Shown here piece after piece: positions 43,755 through 50,835 of a DNA stretch of 50,835 nucleotides. Numbering within the stretch: position 1 is the stretch's first letter; every line of letters begins with the position of its first letter. The stretch lies in the NCBI GenBank assembly GCA_017458125.1, contig JAFTGB010000055.1:1-50835 (forward strand), in the 5' to 3' direction. A program made the position numbers and the translations under genes. This DNA comes from Prevotella sp. (lineage in GTDB: Bacteria; Bacteroidota; Bacteroidia; Bacteroidales; Bacteroidaceae). The notes beneath the pieces were generated by a model. That model was not told the DNA's origin. It did no database searches and was given only the letters and a program-made list of their open reading frames with translations.

Positions 43755-45296
43755 TTACTGTAATTTCTTTAACAGGCTGGCGATGCTGACCTTATCCTCG
43801 ATGATGCTGTTAAGGTCTTCTATTCTTACACGCTCCTGTTCCATGGTGTCACGGAAGCGCAGCGTGACGCAGCCGTCCTGCAGCGTGTCGTGGTCGACGG
43901 TGACGCAGTAGGGAGTGCCTATGGCGTCCTGACGGCGGTAGCGCTTGCCTATGGAGTCTTTCTCGTCGTACTGGCAGTTGAAGTGGAACTTCAGGTCGTT
44001 GATGATTTCACGGGCCTTCTCGGGCAGTCCGTCCTTCTTCACCAGCGGCATGACGGCCAGCTTGACCGGAGCCAGAGCGGCGGGCAGCTTCAGCACGGTG
44101 CGGGTCTCGCCGTTCTCCAACTTCTCTTCGCAGAAGGAGTGGCACATGATGCTGAGGAACATACGGTCGACACCGATGGACGTCTCAATGACGAACGGTG
44201 TGTAGCTCTCGTTGGTGGCGGGGTCGAAATACTTGATCTGCTTGCCGCTGTACTTCTCGTGCTGCGACAGGTCGAAGTTGGTACGCGAGTGGATACCCTC
44301 AACCTCCTTGAAGCCGAACGGCATCTTGAACTCGATGTCGGTGGCAGCGTTGGCGTAGTGGGCCAGCTTGTCGTGGTCGTGGAAACGGTAGTTCTCCGCA
44401 CCGAAGCCTAAGGCCTGGTGCCACGCCATGCGCGTCTGCTTCCACTTGGGGAACCACTCCAGCTCCGTGCCGGGCTGGACGAAGAACTGCATCTCCATCT
44501 GCTCGAACTCGCGCATGCGGAAGATGAACTGACGGGCAACAATCTCGTTGCGGAAAGCCTTACCTATCTGGGCTATGCCGAAGGGTATCTTCATACGGCC
44601 CGTCTTCTGCACGTTCAGGTAGTTGACGAAGATGCCCTGTGCCGTCTCAGGACGCAGGTAGACCTTCATGGAACCGTCGGCCGAAGCGCCCATCTCGGTC
44701 GAGAACATCAGGTTGAACTGGCGCACGTCGGTCCAGTTGCGGGTGCCGCTGATGGGGCACACAATCTCCTCGTCCAGGATAATCTGCTTCAGCTCGTCCA
44801 GATCGGGCCCCTGCATGGCGGCAGCATAGCGGGCATGCAGGGCATCGCGCTTCTGCTTGGTCTCCTTCACACGCTCGCTGGTCTCCATGTATTTCTGCTC
44901 GTCGAACGAGTCGCCGAAACGCTTGCGCGCCTTCTCCACCTCCTTCTGTATCTTCTCGTCGTACTTGGCTATCTGGTCTTCTATCAGCACGTCGGCACGA
45001 TAGCGTTTCTTCGAGTCGCGGTTGTCTATCAGAGGGTCGTTGAAGGCATCAACGTGACCGCTGGCCTTCCATATCGTGGGGTGCATGAAGATGGCCGAGT
45101 CGATACCCACGATGTTCTCGTGCAGCAGCACCATCGACTTCCACCAGTATTCCTTGATGTTGTTCTTCAGCTCAACTCCGTTCTGACCATAGTCGTACAC
45201 GGCGCCCAGTCCGTCGTAGATCTCACTTGAGGGAAACACGAAGCCATACTCCTTGCAGTGGCTCACAATCTTTTTAAAAACGTCTTCTTGTGCCAT
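43755..45296 (-). CDS. glyS: Glycine--tRNA ligase
   Basis: A class II synthetase, 513 residues, dimeric type found in Bacteroidota. Family segments include VFPSSEIYDGLGAVYDYGQNGVELKNNI, the motif 2 region RPETAQGIFVNY and AFRNEIVARQFIFRMREFEQMEM, and motif 3 near SIGVDRMFLSIM. The C-terminal anticodon-binding domain covers about 390-500. The leader of about 50 bp is too short for a T-box. Confidence 0.97.
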   Translation of the reverse strand: MAQEDVFKKIVSHCKEYGFVFPSSEIYDGLGAVYDYGQNGVELKNNIKEYWWKSMVLLHENIVGIDSAIFMHPTIWKASGHVDAFNDPLIDNRDSKKRYRADVLIEDQIAKYDEKIQKEVEKARKRFGDSFDEQKYMETSERVKETKQKRDALHARYAAAMQGPDLDELKQIILDEEIVCPISGTRNWTDVRQFNLMFSTEMGASADGSMKVYLRPETAQGIFVNYLNVQKTGRMKIPFGIAQIGKAFRNEIVARQFIFRMREFEQMEMQFFVQPGTELEWFPKWKQTRMAWHQALGFGAENYRFHDHDKLAHYANAATDIEFKMPFGFKEVEGIHSRTNFDLSQHEKYSGKQIKYFDPATNESYTPFVIETSIGVDRMFLSIMCHSFCEEKLENGETRTVLKLPAALAPVKLAVMPLVKKDGLPEKAREIINDLKFHFNCQYDEKDSIGKRYRRQDAIGTPYCVTVDHDTLQDGCVTLRFRDTMEQERVRIEDLNSIIEDKVSIASLLKKLQ

Positions 45297-45349
45297 AATG
45301 TCACTTGCTATTTGACAATTAAACTGTTAACTTTTTGAATTATTGGCTG

Positions 45350-45357
45350 CAAAGGTA
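45350..45357 (-). promoter_or_regulatory. glyS promoter -7 motif
   Basis: TACCTTTG on the minus strand, 53 bp before the glyS start. It serves glyS and the FKBP gene. Confidence 0.6.
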
Positions 45358-45696
45358 CGAAATAATTGAGAATTAACCATTGGGAACCGACAATTATTTC
45401 ACTGGTCTGCAACATTATTTAATAATATAATTGAAGTTCCACACGTTTGGAGTTAGACCATATCTTGTGGCTATTTTTATGTTCTTTTCCCTGTCAGGAG
45501 TGTCGCGCAGCGTTGCCAAAAACCTTGCCACTGTTGACATTTATCGCTGGCGGCGTTGCACTTTGGCAGCACGCCCGCCGTTGTTTGGCAGGGGAACGAG
45601 CCGTCGTTTTGATAACTCGGTATTATCACCCGGCAATATCACGGTACAAAAAACTGAAAATATTTTTAATCACTTGCATTTCTCTCTTTTTTTTTG
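45358..45696. other. Divergent gap between glyS and parC, largely unexplained
   Basis: Apart from the two promoters at its ends, this stretch has no recognised gene. An open frame at 45431-45739 (102 residues) has no family features and runs over the parC promoter and start. The middle (about 45495-45640) is richer in G/C than its flanks and has repeated GCCAAA/TTTGGCAG segments near 45512, 45562 and 45585. It may be the relic of a small gene or a structured RNA. Confidence 0.35.
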
Positions 45697-45704
45697 TAAT
45701 TTTG
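45697..45704 (+). promoter_or_regulatory. parC promoter -7 motif
   Basis: TAATTTTG lies 19 bp before the parC ATG after a T-rich stretch, a fair match to the consensus. Confidence 0.55.
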
Positions 45705-45723
45705 CACGGAAATCTATTAACAC

Positions 45724-48435
45724 ATGGACGACGAAATAAAAGACGACATCATAGAAAATCCTGAAAGCACTGACAGCACGGAGACGGCGGAGGGACACTC
45801 CGACTATAAACCCGTAAACCGCTTCGACGCAGCGGCTGTGCACCACCTGAGCGGCATGTACCAGAACTGGTTTCTGGACTATGCCTCGTACGTCATTCTG
45901 GAGCGTGCCGTGCCACACATCGAGGACGGACTGAAACCCGTGCAGCGTCGCATCCTGCACTCGATGAAGCGCATGGACGACGGCCGCTACAACAAGGTGG
46001 CTAACATCGTGGGGCACACCATGCAGTTCCACCCACACGGCGACGCCAGCATCGGCGACGCCCTGGTGCAGATGGGACAGAAGGACCTGCTCATCGACAC
46101 TCAGGGCAACTGGGGCAACATTCTGACGGGCAACCGTGCCGCTGCTCCACGATACATCGAGGCCCGGCTGTCGAAGTTCGCCTTGGATACCGTCTTCAAT
46201 CCCAAGACGACGGAGTGGCAGATGTCGTACGACGGACGCAACAAGGAGCCCATCACGCTGCCCGTCAAGTACCCGCTGCTTCTGGCTCAGGGAGCCGAGG
46301 GCATCGCCGTGGGTCTGTCGTCAAAGATTTTGCCCCACAACTTCGTGGAAATCTGCGACGCCGCCGTTTCGTACCTGCACGGCGAGGAGTTCCACCTCTA
46401 CCCCGACTTCCCCACCGGTGGCAGCATCGACGTCAGCAAGTATAACGACGGACAGCGCGGCGGCGTGCTGAAGGTGCGCGCCAAGATAGAGAAACTGGAC
46501 CCCAAGACGCTGGTCATCCGCGAAATTCCGTACTCGAAGACCACCGAGACGCTCATCGACAGCATACTGAAAGCCATAGACAAGGGAAAAATCAAGGCTC
46601 GCCATGTGGAAGACCTGACGGCGGCCAAAGTGGAGATACAGGTACTGCTGGCACCAGGCGTGAGCAGCGACAAGACGCTGGACGCCCTCTACGCCTTCTC
46701 GGACTGCGAAATCAACATATCGCCCAACTGCTGCGTCATCGAGGACAACAAGCCGCAGTTCCTGACCGTCAGCGACGTGCTGCGCCACAGCGTCGACCGC
46801 ACAAAAGACCTGATACGTCAGGAACTGGAAATCCGAAAGGGCGAGCTGATGGAGCAGCTGCACTTCGCCTCGCTGGAGAAGATATTCATTGAGGAACGCA
46901 TCTATAAGGACAAGAAGTTCGAGCAGGCACCAACCATCGATGCCGTCTGCGAGCACATTGACGAGCGGCTCACCCCCTACTACCCGCAGATGGTGCGCGA
47001 GGTGACCAAGGACGACATCCTGCGGCTGCTGGAAATCAAGATGCAGCGCATCCTGAAGTTCAACAAGGACAAGGCCGACGAACTCATGGCCCGCATCAAG
47101 GCCGAGATTGACGAGATAGACCGCGACCTGGCCAACCTGGTGGAGGTGACGGCACAGTGGTTCCTGTTCCTGAAGGAGAAGTACGGCAAGGACCACCCGC
47201 GACTGACCGAGATACGCAACTTCGACACCATAGAGGCCACCAAGGTCGTCGAGGCCAACCAGAAGCTCTACATCAACCGCACGGACGGCTTTATCGGCAC
47301 CGGGCTGAAGAAGGACGAGTTTGTGTGCAACTGTTCCGACATCGACGACATCATCATCTTCTACAAGGACGGAAAATTCAAGGTCGTCCGCGTGGCCGAC
47401 AAGCTGTTTGTCGGCAAGAACGTCATGTGGCTGGGCGTGTTCAAGAAGAACGACCAGCGCACCATCTACAACGCCGTCTACCGCGACGGCAAGAAGGGCT
47501 ACTACTACATCAAGCGCTTCAACGTGCCCGCCATCACCCGCGACCGCGAGTACGACCTGACGGCAGGCACGCCCGGGTCAAGGGTGTGCTACTTCACTGC
47601 CAACCCCAACGGTGAGGCCGAGGTCATCAAGGTGACGCTGGACCCGGCACCCAAGCTGCGACGCATCTTCTTCGACAAGGACTTCTCCGAAGTGGGCATC
47701 AAGGGACGCAGTGCCAAGGGTGTCATCCTGACCAAGTTCCAGGTGCACCGCATAGGACTGAAGAGCCACGGCCACTCCACGCTGGGAGGCCGCAAGGTGT
47801 GGTTCGACCCTGACGTCAACCGCCTGAACTACGACGAGCACGGACGACTCTTAGGCGAATTCAACGACGGCGACCAGATACTGGTCATCCTGCAGAACGG
47901 TGACTACTACCTCACCAACTTCGACCCCAACAACCACTTTGAAGACAACATCGCGCTATTAGAGAAGTACGACGCCGACAAGGTGTGGAGCTGCGTGCTC
48001 TACGATGCCGACAACCAGGGCTATCCTTACGTCAAGCGCTTCGTCATGGAGGCCTCGAAGCGCAAGCAGAACTTCATTGGCGAAAACCCCAACTCGCAGC
48101 AGATACTGCTGACCGACACGCCATACCCGCGCCTGCTGGTCACCTATGGCGGCAACGACGCCTTCCGTGGCTCCGAGGAAGTAGATGTCGAACAATTCAT
48201 CAGTGTCAAGGGCTACAAAGCCAAGGGCAAGCGCCTCACCACATGGCACATCGACAGCATCACCGAGCTGGAGCCCCTACGTTTCCCGGAAGAACAGGAA
48301 GAGCAGGAAGAACCGGAGGATGCGGACAACCCGGACGAACCCGAAGATCTGGACCCCGACGCCGGCAAGAGCCAGCAGCAGGTGTATGACGAACTGACCG
48401 GACAGCTAAGCCTTTTCCCCGATGACGAAATGTAG
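45724..48435 (+). CDS. parC: DNA topoisomerase IV subunit A (ParC-type)
   Basis: The DNA-cutting subunit of a type IIA topoisomerase, 903 residues. The catalytic Tyr144 is in AAPRYIEARLS, preceded by the DNA-gate segments ERAVPHIEDGLKPVQRRIL and VGHTMQFHPHGDASIGDAL. A coiled-coil tower and a C-terminal beta-pinwheel follow, and an acidic, Glu/Asp-rich tail (about 855-885). ParC rather than GyrA is preferred because the sequence resembles the Bacteroidota gyrase/topo IV A type and lacks an evident GyrA box. The next gene starts inside its last codons. Confidence 0.92.
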   Translation: MDDEIKDDIIENPESTDSTETAEGHSDYKPVNRFDAAAVHHLSGMYQNWFLDYASYVILERAVPHIEDGLKPVQRRILHSMKRMDDGRYNKVANIVGHTMQFHPHGDASIGDALVQMGQKDLLIDTQGNWGNILTGNRAAAPRYIEARLSKFALDTVFNPKTTEWQMSYDGRNKEPITLPVKYPLLLAQGAEGIAVGLSSKILPHNFVEICDAAVSYLHGEEFHLYPDFPTGGSIDVSKYNDGQRGGVLKVRAKIEKLDPKTLVIREIPYSKTTETLIDSILKAIDKGKIKARHVEDLTAAKVEIQVLLAPGVSSDKTLDALYAFSDCEINISPNCCVIEDNKPQFLTVSDVLRHSVDRTKDLIRQELEIRKGELMEQLHFASLEKIFIEERIYKDKKFEQAPTIDAVCEHIDERLTPYYPQMVREVTKDDILRLLEIKMQRILKFNKDKADELMARIKAEIDEIDRDLANLVEVTAQWFLFLKEKYGKDHPRLTEIRNFDTIEATKVVEANQKLYINRTDGFIGTGLKKDEFVCNCSDIDDIIIFYKDGKFKVVRVADKLFVGKNVMWLGVFKKNDQRTIYNAVYRDGKKGYYYIKRFNVPAITRDREYDLTAGTPGSRVCYFTANPNGEAEVIKVTLDPAPKLRRIFFDKDFSEVGIKGRSAKGVILTKFQVHRIGLKSHGHSTLGGRKVWFDPDVNRLNYDEHGRLLGEFNDGDQILVILQNGDYYLTNFDPNNHFEDNIALLEKYDADKVWSCVLYDADNQGYPYVKRFVMEASKRKQNFIGENPNSQQILLTDTPYPRLLVTYGGNDAFRGSEEVDVEQFISVKGYKAKGKRLTTWHIDSITELEPLRFPEEQEEQEEPEDADNPDEPEDLDPDAGKSQQQVYDELTGQLSLFPDDEM

Positions 48436-49222
48436 ATACAGCCTGTTGGCTGTCGCCTGCTGGCTGCTGACGCTCGCCGCCTACGGCCAACAGCCTAAAG
48501 TCATCACGCGCAGCACGATGATAGGTTTCGGCGGCACCAATGTGCTGGACACCTACCTCTCCGAAGAGCACTTCAGCGGACCAGGACTCACGTTCCTGGC
48601 CACCGTGGAGCGGCAGCGGCCCGACCGCCACTGGTCTACGCTGGTGGAGCACGAGGCAAACGTGTCAACAGTGAAAGACCGCGCCAACTCCAAGCAGGAG
48701 TTAGAGGGTGCCTACAACCTCTACTGGGGACGGCTGCGCAGCTGGCTGTTAGCCGACGGACGGCTGCGACTGCAGGCCGGTGCCGTGGCCAACGCCTCGC
48801 TGGGCTTCATCTACAACACCAGCAACTCCAACAACCCCGCACAAGCCCGCGCCCACCTCAACGTCATGCCCACGGCCGTGGCGCACTACTCGTTCCGTCT
48901 CTTCGGCCTGTCCGTCACAGCCCGCTACGAGTTCAACATGCCCTTGGTCGGCATCATGTTCTCGCCCAACTACGGACAGTCTTACTACGAGATATTCGCG
49001 CGTGGCAACTACGACCACAACGTCGTCCCCACCACCTTCGTCACGGCTCCCGAGTGGCGCCATGCCCTGACCGTCGACACGCCAGTCAGCAAAACGCTCA
49101 CCTTACGGCTGGGCTACCTCGGCAACATGCAGCAGGCTAAGGTCAACAACCTGCGCCAGCACGTCTACACCCACCGCTTCCTCGTCGGACTGACCAAGCG
49201 GTTCTCTGTTATTCCTAAATGA
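48422..49222 (+). CDS. DUF3316 family exported protein
   Basis: A 266-residue protein with a signal peptide (ending AAYGQQ) that fits DUF3316, a family found mainly in Bacteroidota. It is beta-rich throughout, alternates polar and aromatic residues (YSFRLFGLSVTARYEFNMPL, HRFLVGLTKRFSVIPK) and ends in an aromatic/hydrophobic strand, all of which suggests an outer-membrane barrel. Function unknown. Its ATG overlaps the parC end by 14 bp, so the two are co-transcribed. Confidence 0.82.
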   Translation: MTKCRYSLLAVACWLLTLAAYGQQPKVITRSTMIGFGGTNVLDTYLSEEHFSGPGLTFLATVERQRPDRHWSTLVEHEANVSTVKDRANSKQELEGAYNLYWGRLRSWLLADGRLRLQAGAVANASLGFIYNTSNSNNPAQARAHLNVMPTAVAHYSFRLFGLSVTARYEFNMPLVGIMFSPNYGQSYYEIFARGNYDHNVVPTTFVTAPEWRHALTVDTPVSKTLTLRLGYLGNMQQAKVNNLRQHVYTHRFLVGLTKRFSVIPK

Positions 49223-49440
49223 GTAATGAGAAATGAGAAATGAGAAATGGAAATGAATAATGAAGAAATGGGAATGGAAGTGAAGAATAACAACAAACAA
49301 CAGAAACAACGGAAGCAACGGATGAGGAACGGAGCACAGCTCATTTCTACATTCCTCATTTCCATTTCTCATTTCTCATCTCTCACTTCTCATTTGGTGC
49401 GAAGCACCTCATTTCTCATTATACTCGCGTTCTCCCTCGT
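49221..49440 (+). repeat. Large inverted repeat of TCATTTC-type units at the start of the S41 peptidase gene
   Basis: GAGAAAT-type units (49221-49256) face TCATTTC-type units (49354-49395) as a long imperfect inverted repeat. A small GGTGC/GCACC hairpin (49396-49408) and one more TCATTTC unit follow. The left arm covers the DUF3316 stop region, and the right arm encodes SISHFSSLTSHL if the gene starts at 49247 or 49322. Confidence 0.8.
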
Positions 49441-50401
49441 CAGCTGCGTCGACACACAAGAGAGAGAGGACACACCTACAGGCAACTTCGAGGCCCTGTG
49501 GCACATCATCGACGAACACTACTGCTTCTTCGACTACAAGCAACATGCCTACGGACTCGACTGGCAGGACGTCTATAACAAATACAAAGTGCGCGTCAGC
49601 GACAAGATGAGCGACAGCCAACTCTTCGAAGTGCTCACCGACATGCTTGCCGAACTCCGCGACGGCCACGTCAACCTGTCCTCGTCCATGGACTACGGAC
49701 GCTACTGGACGTGGCATGAGGCCTACCCGCAGAACTTCAGCGACTCGCTGGAACGCCGCTACTTAGGCACCGACTACAGGCTGGCCGGAGGCATGAGCTA
49801 CCGCGTGCTCGACGACAACATCGGCTACATACGCTATGCGTCGTTCAACAGTCCCGTGGGTGAAGGCAACCTCGACCAGTGCCTCACCTACCTTGCACTC
49901 TGTCGCGGACTCATCATCGACATACGCAACAACGGCGGCGGCGAACTGACCACGGCCGAGCGGCTGGCCGGACGCTTCGTACAGCAGAAGACGCTCGTCG
50001 GCTACCTGCAGCACAAGACGGGCAGCGGACATAACGACTTCTCCAACATGGAGCCACGCTACTTAGAGCCGTCCAGCAACGTGCGCTGGCACAAGGGCGT
50101 CTGCGTGCTCACCAACCGCTCCGTCTACAGTGCGGCCAACGACTTTGCCGTCATCATGCACGCCCTGCCCAACGTCAAACTCGTAGGCGACCGCACGGGG
50201 GGCGGCAGCGGACTGCCCATGAGCAGCAGCCTGCCTAACGGCTGGACCGTGCGCTACTCGGCATGCCCCATCTACGACGCCAACAAGCAGCACACCGAGT
50301 TCGGCATTGCCCCCGACGTTGCCGTGTCGCTTACCGATGCAGCGACGGCTAAAGGCGTAGACGACATCATCGAGACAGCACGGCAACTGTTAATAAAATA
50401 G
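49247..50401 (+). CDS. S41-family peptidase lipoprotein
   Basis: A serine protease of the C-terminal processing/tricorn-like S41 family with a lipoprotein signal (LAFSLVSC, Cys67 in this reading). The N-terminal helical part (about 75-150, including ELRDGHVNL) is followed by the S41 core: GLIIDIRNNGGGELT, the nucleophile Ser295 in RSVYSAANDF, GDRTGGGSGLP and the closing GIAPDVAV. The start is unclear: 49247 and 49322 (ATG) read through the repeat, whereas GTG 49397 gives a compact 17-residue signal beginning MRSTSFLII. No PDZ domain is evident. Confidence 0.87.
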   Translation: MEMNNEEMGMEVKNNNKQQKQRKQRMRNGAQLISTFLISISHFSSLTSHLVRSTSFLIILAFSLVSCVDTQEREDTPTGNFEALWHIIDEHYCFFDYKQHAYGLDWQDVYNKYKVRVSDKMSDSQLFEVLTDMLAELRDGHVNLSSSMDYGRYWTWHEAYPQNFSDSLERRYLGTDYRLAGGMSYRVLDDNIGYIRYASFNSPVGEGNLDQCLTYLALCRGLIIDIRNNGGGELTTAERLAGRFVQQKTLVGYLQHKTGSGHNDFSNMEPRYLEPSSNVRWHKGVCVLTNRSVYSAANDFAVIMHALPNVKLVGDRTGGGSGLPMSSSLPNGWTVRYSACPIYDANKQHTEFGIAPDVAVSLTDAATAKGVDDIIETARQLLIK

Positions 50402-50423
50402 AAAAACAGGGCAAATCTCAAAA

Positions 50424-50453
50424 TTTCTCACTTCTCATTTCTCATTTCTCATT
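50424..50453. repeat. TCATTTC-type repeat upstream of the tRNA genes
   Basis: Tandem TTCTCAC, TTCTCAT units sit between the S41 stop and the tRNA promoter, the same type as at 49354-49395. Confidence 0.7.
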
Positions 50454-50462
50454 TAAATTGTG

Positions 50463-50470
50463 TACCTTTG
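50463..50470 (+). promoter_or_regulatory. Promoter -7 motif for the tRNA genes
   Basis: TACCTTTG, 33 bp before tRNA-Leu, fits the Bacteroidota consensus. Confidence 0.6.
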
Positions 50471-50503
50471 CACCCGCTATCACGAAAAGCGATGGTCAGG
50501 ATC

Positions 50504-50585
50504 GCGCCTGTGGCGGAATTGGTAGACGCGTTAGACTTAGGATCTAATGTTTCACGGCGTGCAGGTTCGAGTCCTGTCAGGCGCA
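50504..50585 (+). tRNA. tRNA-Leu (anticodon TAG)
   Basis: Acceptor arm GCGCCTG/CAGGCGC, anticodon stem TTAGA/TCTAA with loop CTTAGGA giving anticodon TAG (50538-50540), a long type II variable arm, and T-arm GCAGGTTCGAGTCCTGT. 82 nt with discriminator A; CCA is not encoded. Confidence 0.93.
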
Positions 50586-50599
50586 CGAACGCATAAAAG

Positions 50600-50673
50600 G
50601 TCGGCATAGCTCAGCTGGTTAGAGTATCACCTTGACATGGTGGGGGTCCTTGGTTCGAGTCCAAGTGTCGACA
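50600..50673 (+). tRNA. tRNA-Val (anticodon GAC)
   Basis: Acceptor arm GTCGGCA/TGTCGAC, D-arm with AGCTCAGCTGGTTAGAG, anticodon stem TCACC/GGTGG with loop TTGACAT (anticodon GAC), T-arm CTTGGTTCGAGTCCAAG. 74 nt, CCA not encoded, 14 nt after tRNA-Leu, so one transcript is likely. Confidence 0.92.
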
Positions 50674-50683
50674 CAAAAGCAAT

Positions 50684-50719
50684 CGCGAACGGCTTACACT
50701 AAGGCGTTCGCGTTTTTTA
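50684..50719 (+). terminator. Intrinsic terminator of the tRNA transcript
   Basis: CGCGAACG (50684-50691) pairs with CGTTCGCG (50705-50712), followed directly by a run of T. It is close behind tRNA-Val. Confidence 0.85.
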
Positions 50720-50745
50720 TGCTGATTAGTGAAACAAAAAAACAC

Positions 50746-50804
50746 CCTACACCCGCGACACCCACAACACTGAAGTCCAGTGTTGTGGGTGTCGCGGGTG
50801 TAGG
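50746..50804. repeat. Perfect 27-bp hairpin near the window end
   Basis: 50746-50772 is exactly complementary to 50778-50804 with a 5-nt loop (AAGTC). Each arm is made of CACCCGCGA/CACCCACAA-type 9-bp units, so it has the same build as the other repeat-armed hairpins. A second terminator or a mobile repeat is possible. A-rich/T-rich flanks are short. Confidence 0.8.
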
Positions 50805-50835
50805 CAGAAAAAATCATTCAACTATACATAAATAA

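Noticed and set aside
45297-45349. T-box leader of glyS
   Set aside because: The distance from promoter to start is about 50 bp, too short, and no T-box sequence is visible.
45431-45739. Small open frame of 102 residues upstream of parC
   Set aside because: No family match, odd composition, and it runs across the parC promoter and start codon.
27662-50804. Insertion sequences bounded by the inverted repeats
   Set aside because: No transposase gene and no target-site duplications were seen; the hairpins enclose only short loops or normal genes.

Overview
The window looks like a chromosomal segment from a member of the Bacteroidota, most likely a fibre-degrading Prevotellaceae (Prevotella/Segatella/Xylanibacter type). 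The grounds are tandem SusC/SusD pairs, a hybrid two-component regulator, promoters with the Bacteroidota -7 motif TAnnTTTG, no obvious Shine-Dalgarno sites, split GcvPA/GcvPB, and a GH10 xylanase with an internal carbohydrate-binding insert. No phage, integrase or transposase gene was seen.

Region 1 (227-27652) is a xylan utilisation locus. On the minus strand one long operon reads xusA-xusB-xusC-xusD-xusE-xyn10C, preceded by a GH5 enzyme. On the plus strand follow a GH3 beta-xylosidase, an HU-like protein, a two-domain GH10/feruloyl esterase (Xyn10D-Fae1A type), an HTCS regulator (XynR type) and a GH43 enzyme. Outer-membrane SusCD-like complexes bind and import xylo-oligosaccharides cut by surface and periplasmic enzymes, and the HTCS senses them. 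Five promoters of this locus share a 47-bp layout: an upstream box (GTTACA or GAAACA) exactly 29 bp before the same promoter core, with a CAAAGGCGGTTA core in the best copies. This is a candidate operator for the HTCS. xusB is broken by an in-frame amber codon.

Region 2 (27748-34343, minus) is a glycine cleavage operon: lplA-gcvT-gcvH-gcvPA-gcvPB-lpdA. Region 3 (34473-40206, plus) holds dxs, trkA, trkH and manA. Region 4 (40175-42098, minus) is an ABC-type ATPase plus a DUF4435/TOPRIM-like protein, the same pairing as the PARIS anti-phage system. Region 5 holds a DMT permease, an FKBP lipoprotein, glyS, parC, a DUF3316 protein, an S41 peptidase and two tRNAs.

The most unusual feature is a set of short (7-9 bp) imperfect tandem repeats scattered across the window, often arranged as arms of hairpins. 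They lie between genes but also inside reading frames, in frame. A 76-bp element is 72/76 identical in GH43 and lpdA. The translated peptides KKQEAR(S/G)K and S(S/P)LTSHL or close variants recur in unrelated proteins (GH3, GH43, LpdA, Dxs, S41 peptidase). Other copies form signal peptides, protein tails and start regions. This resembles, in logic, the in-frame palindromic elements known from Rickettsia, but with different sequences.
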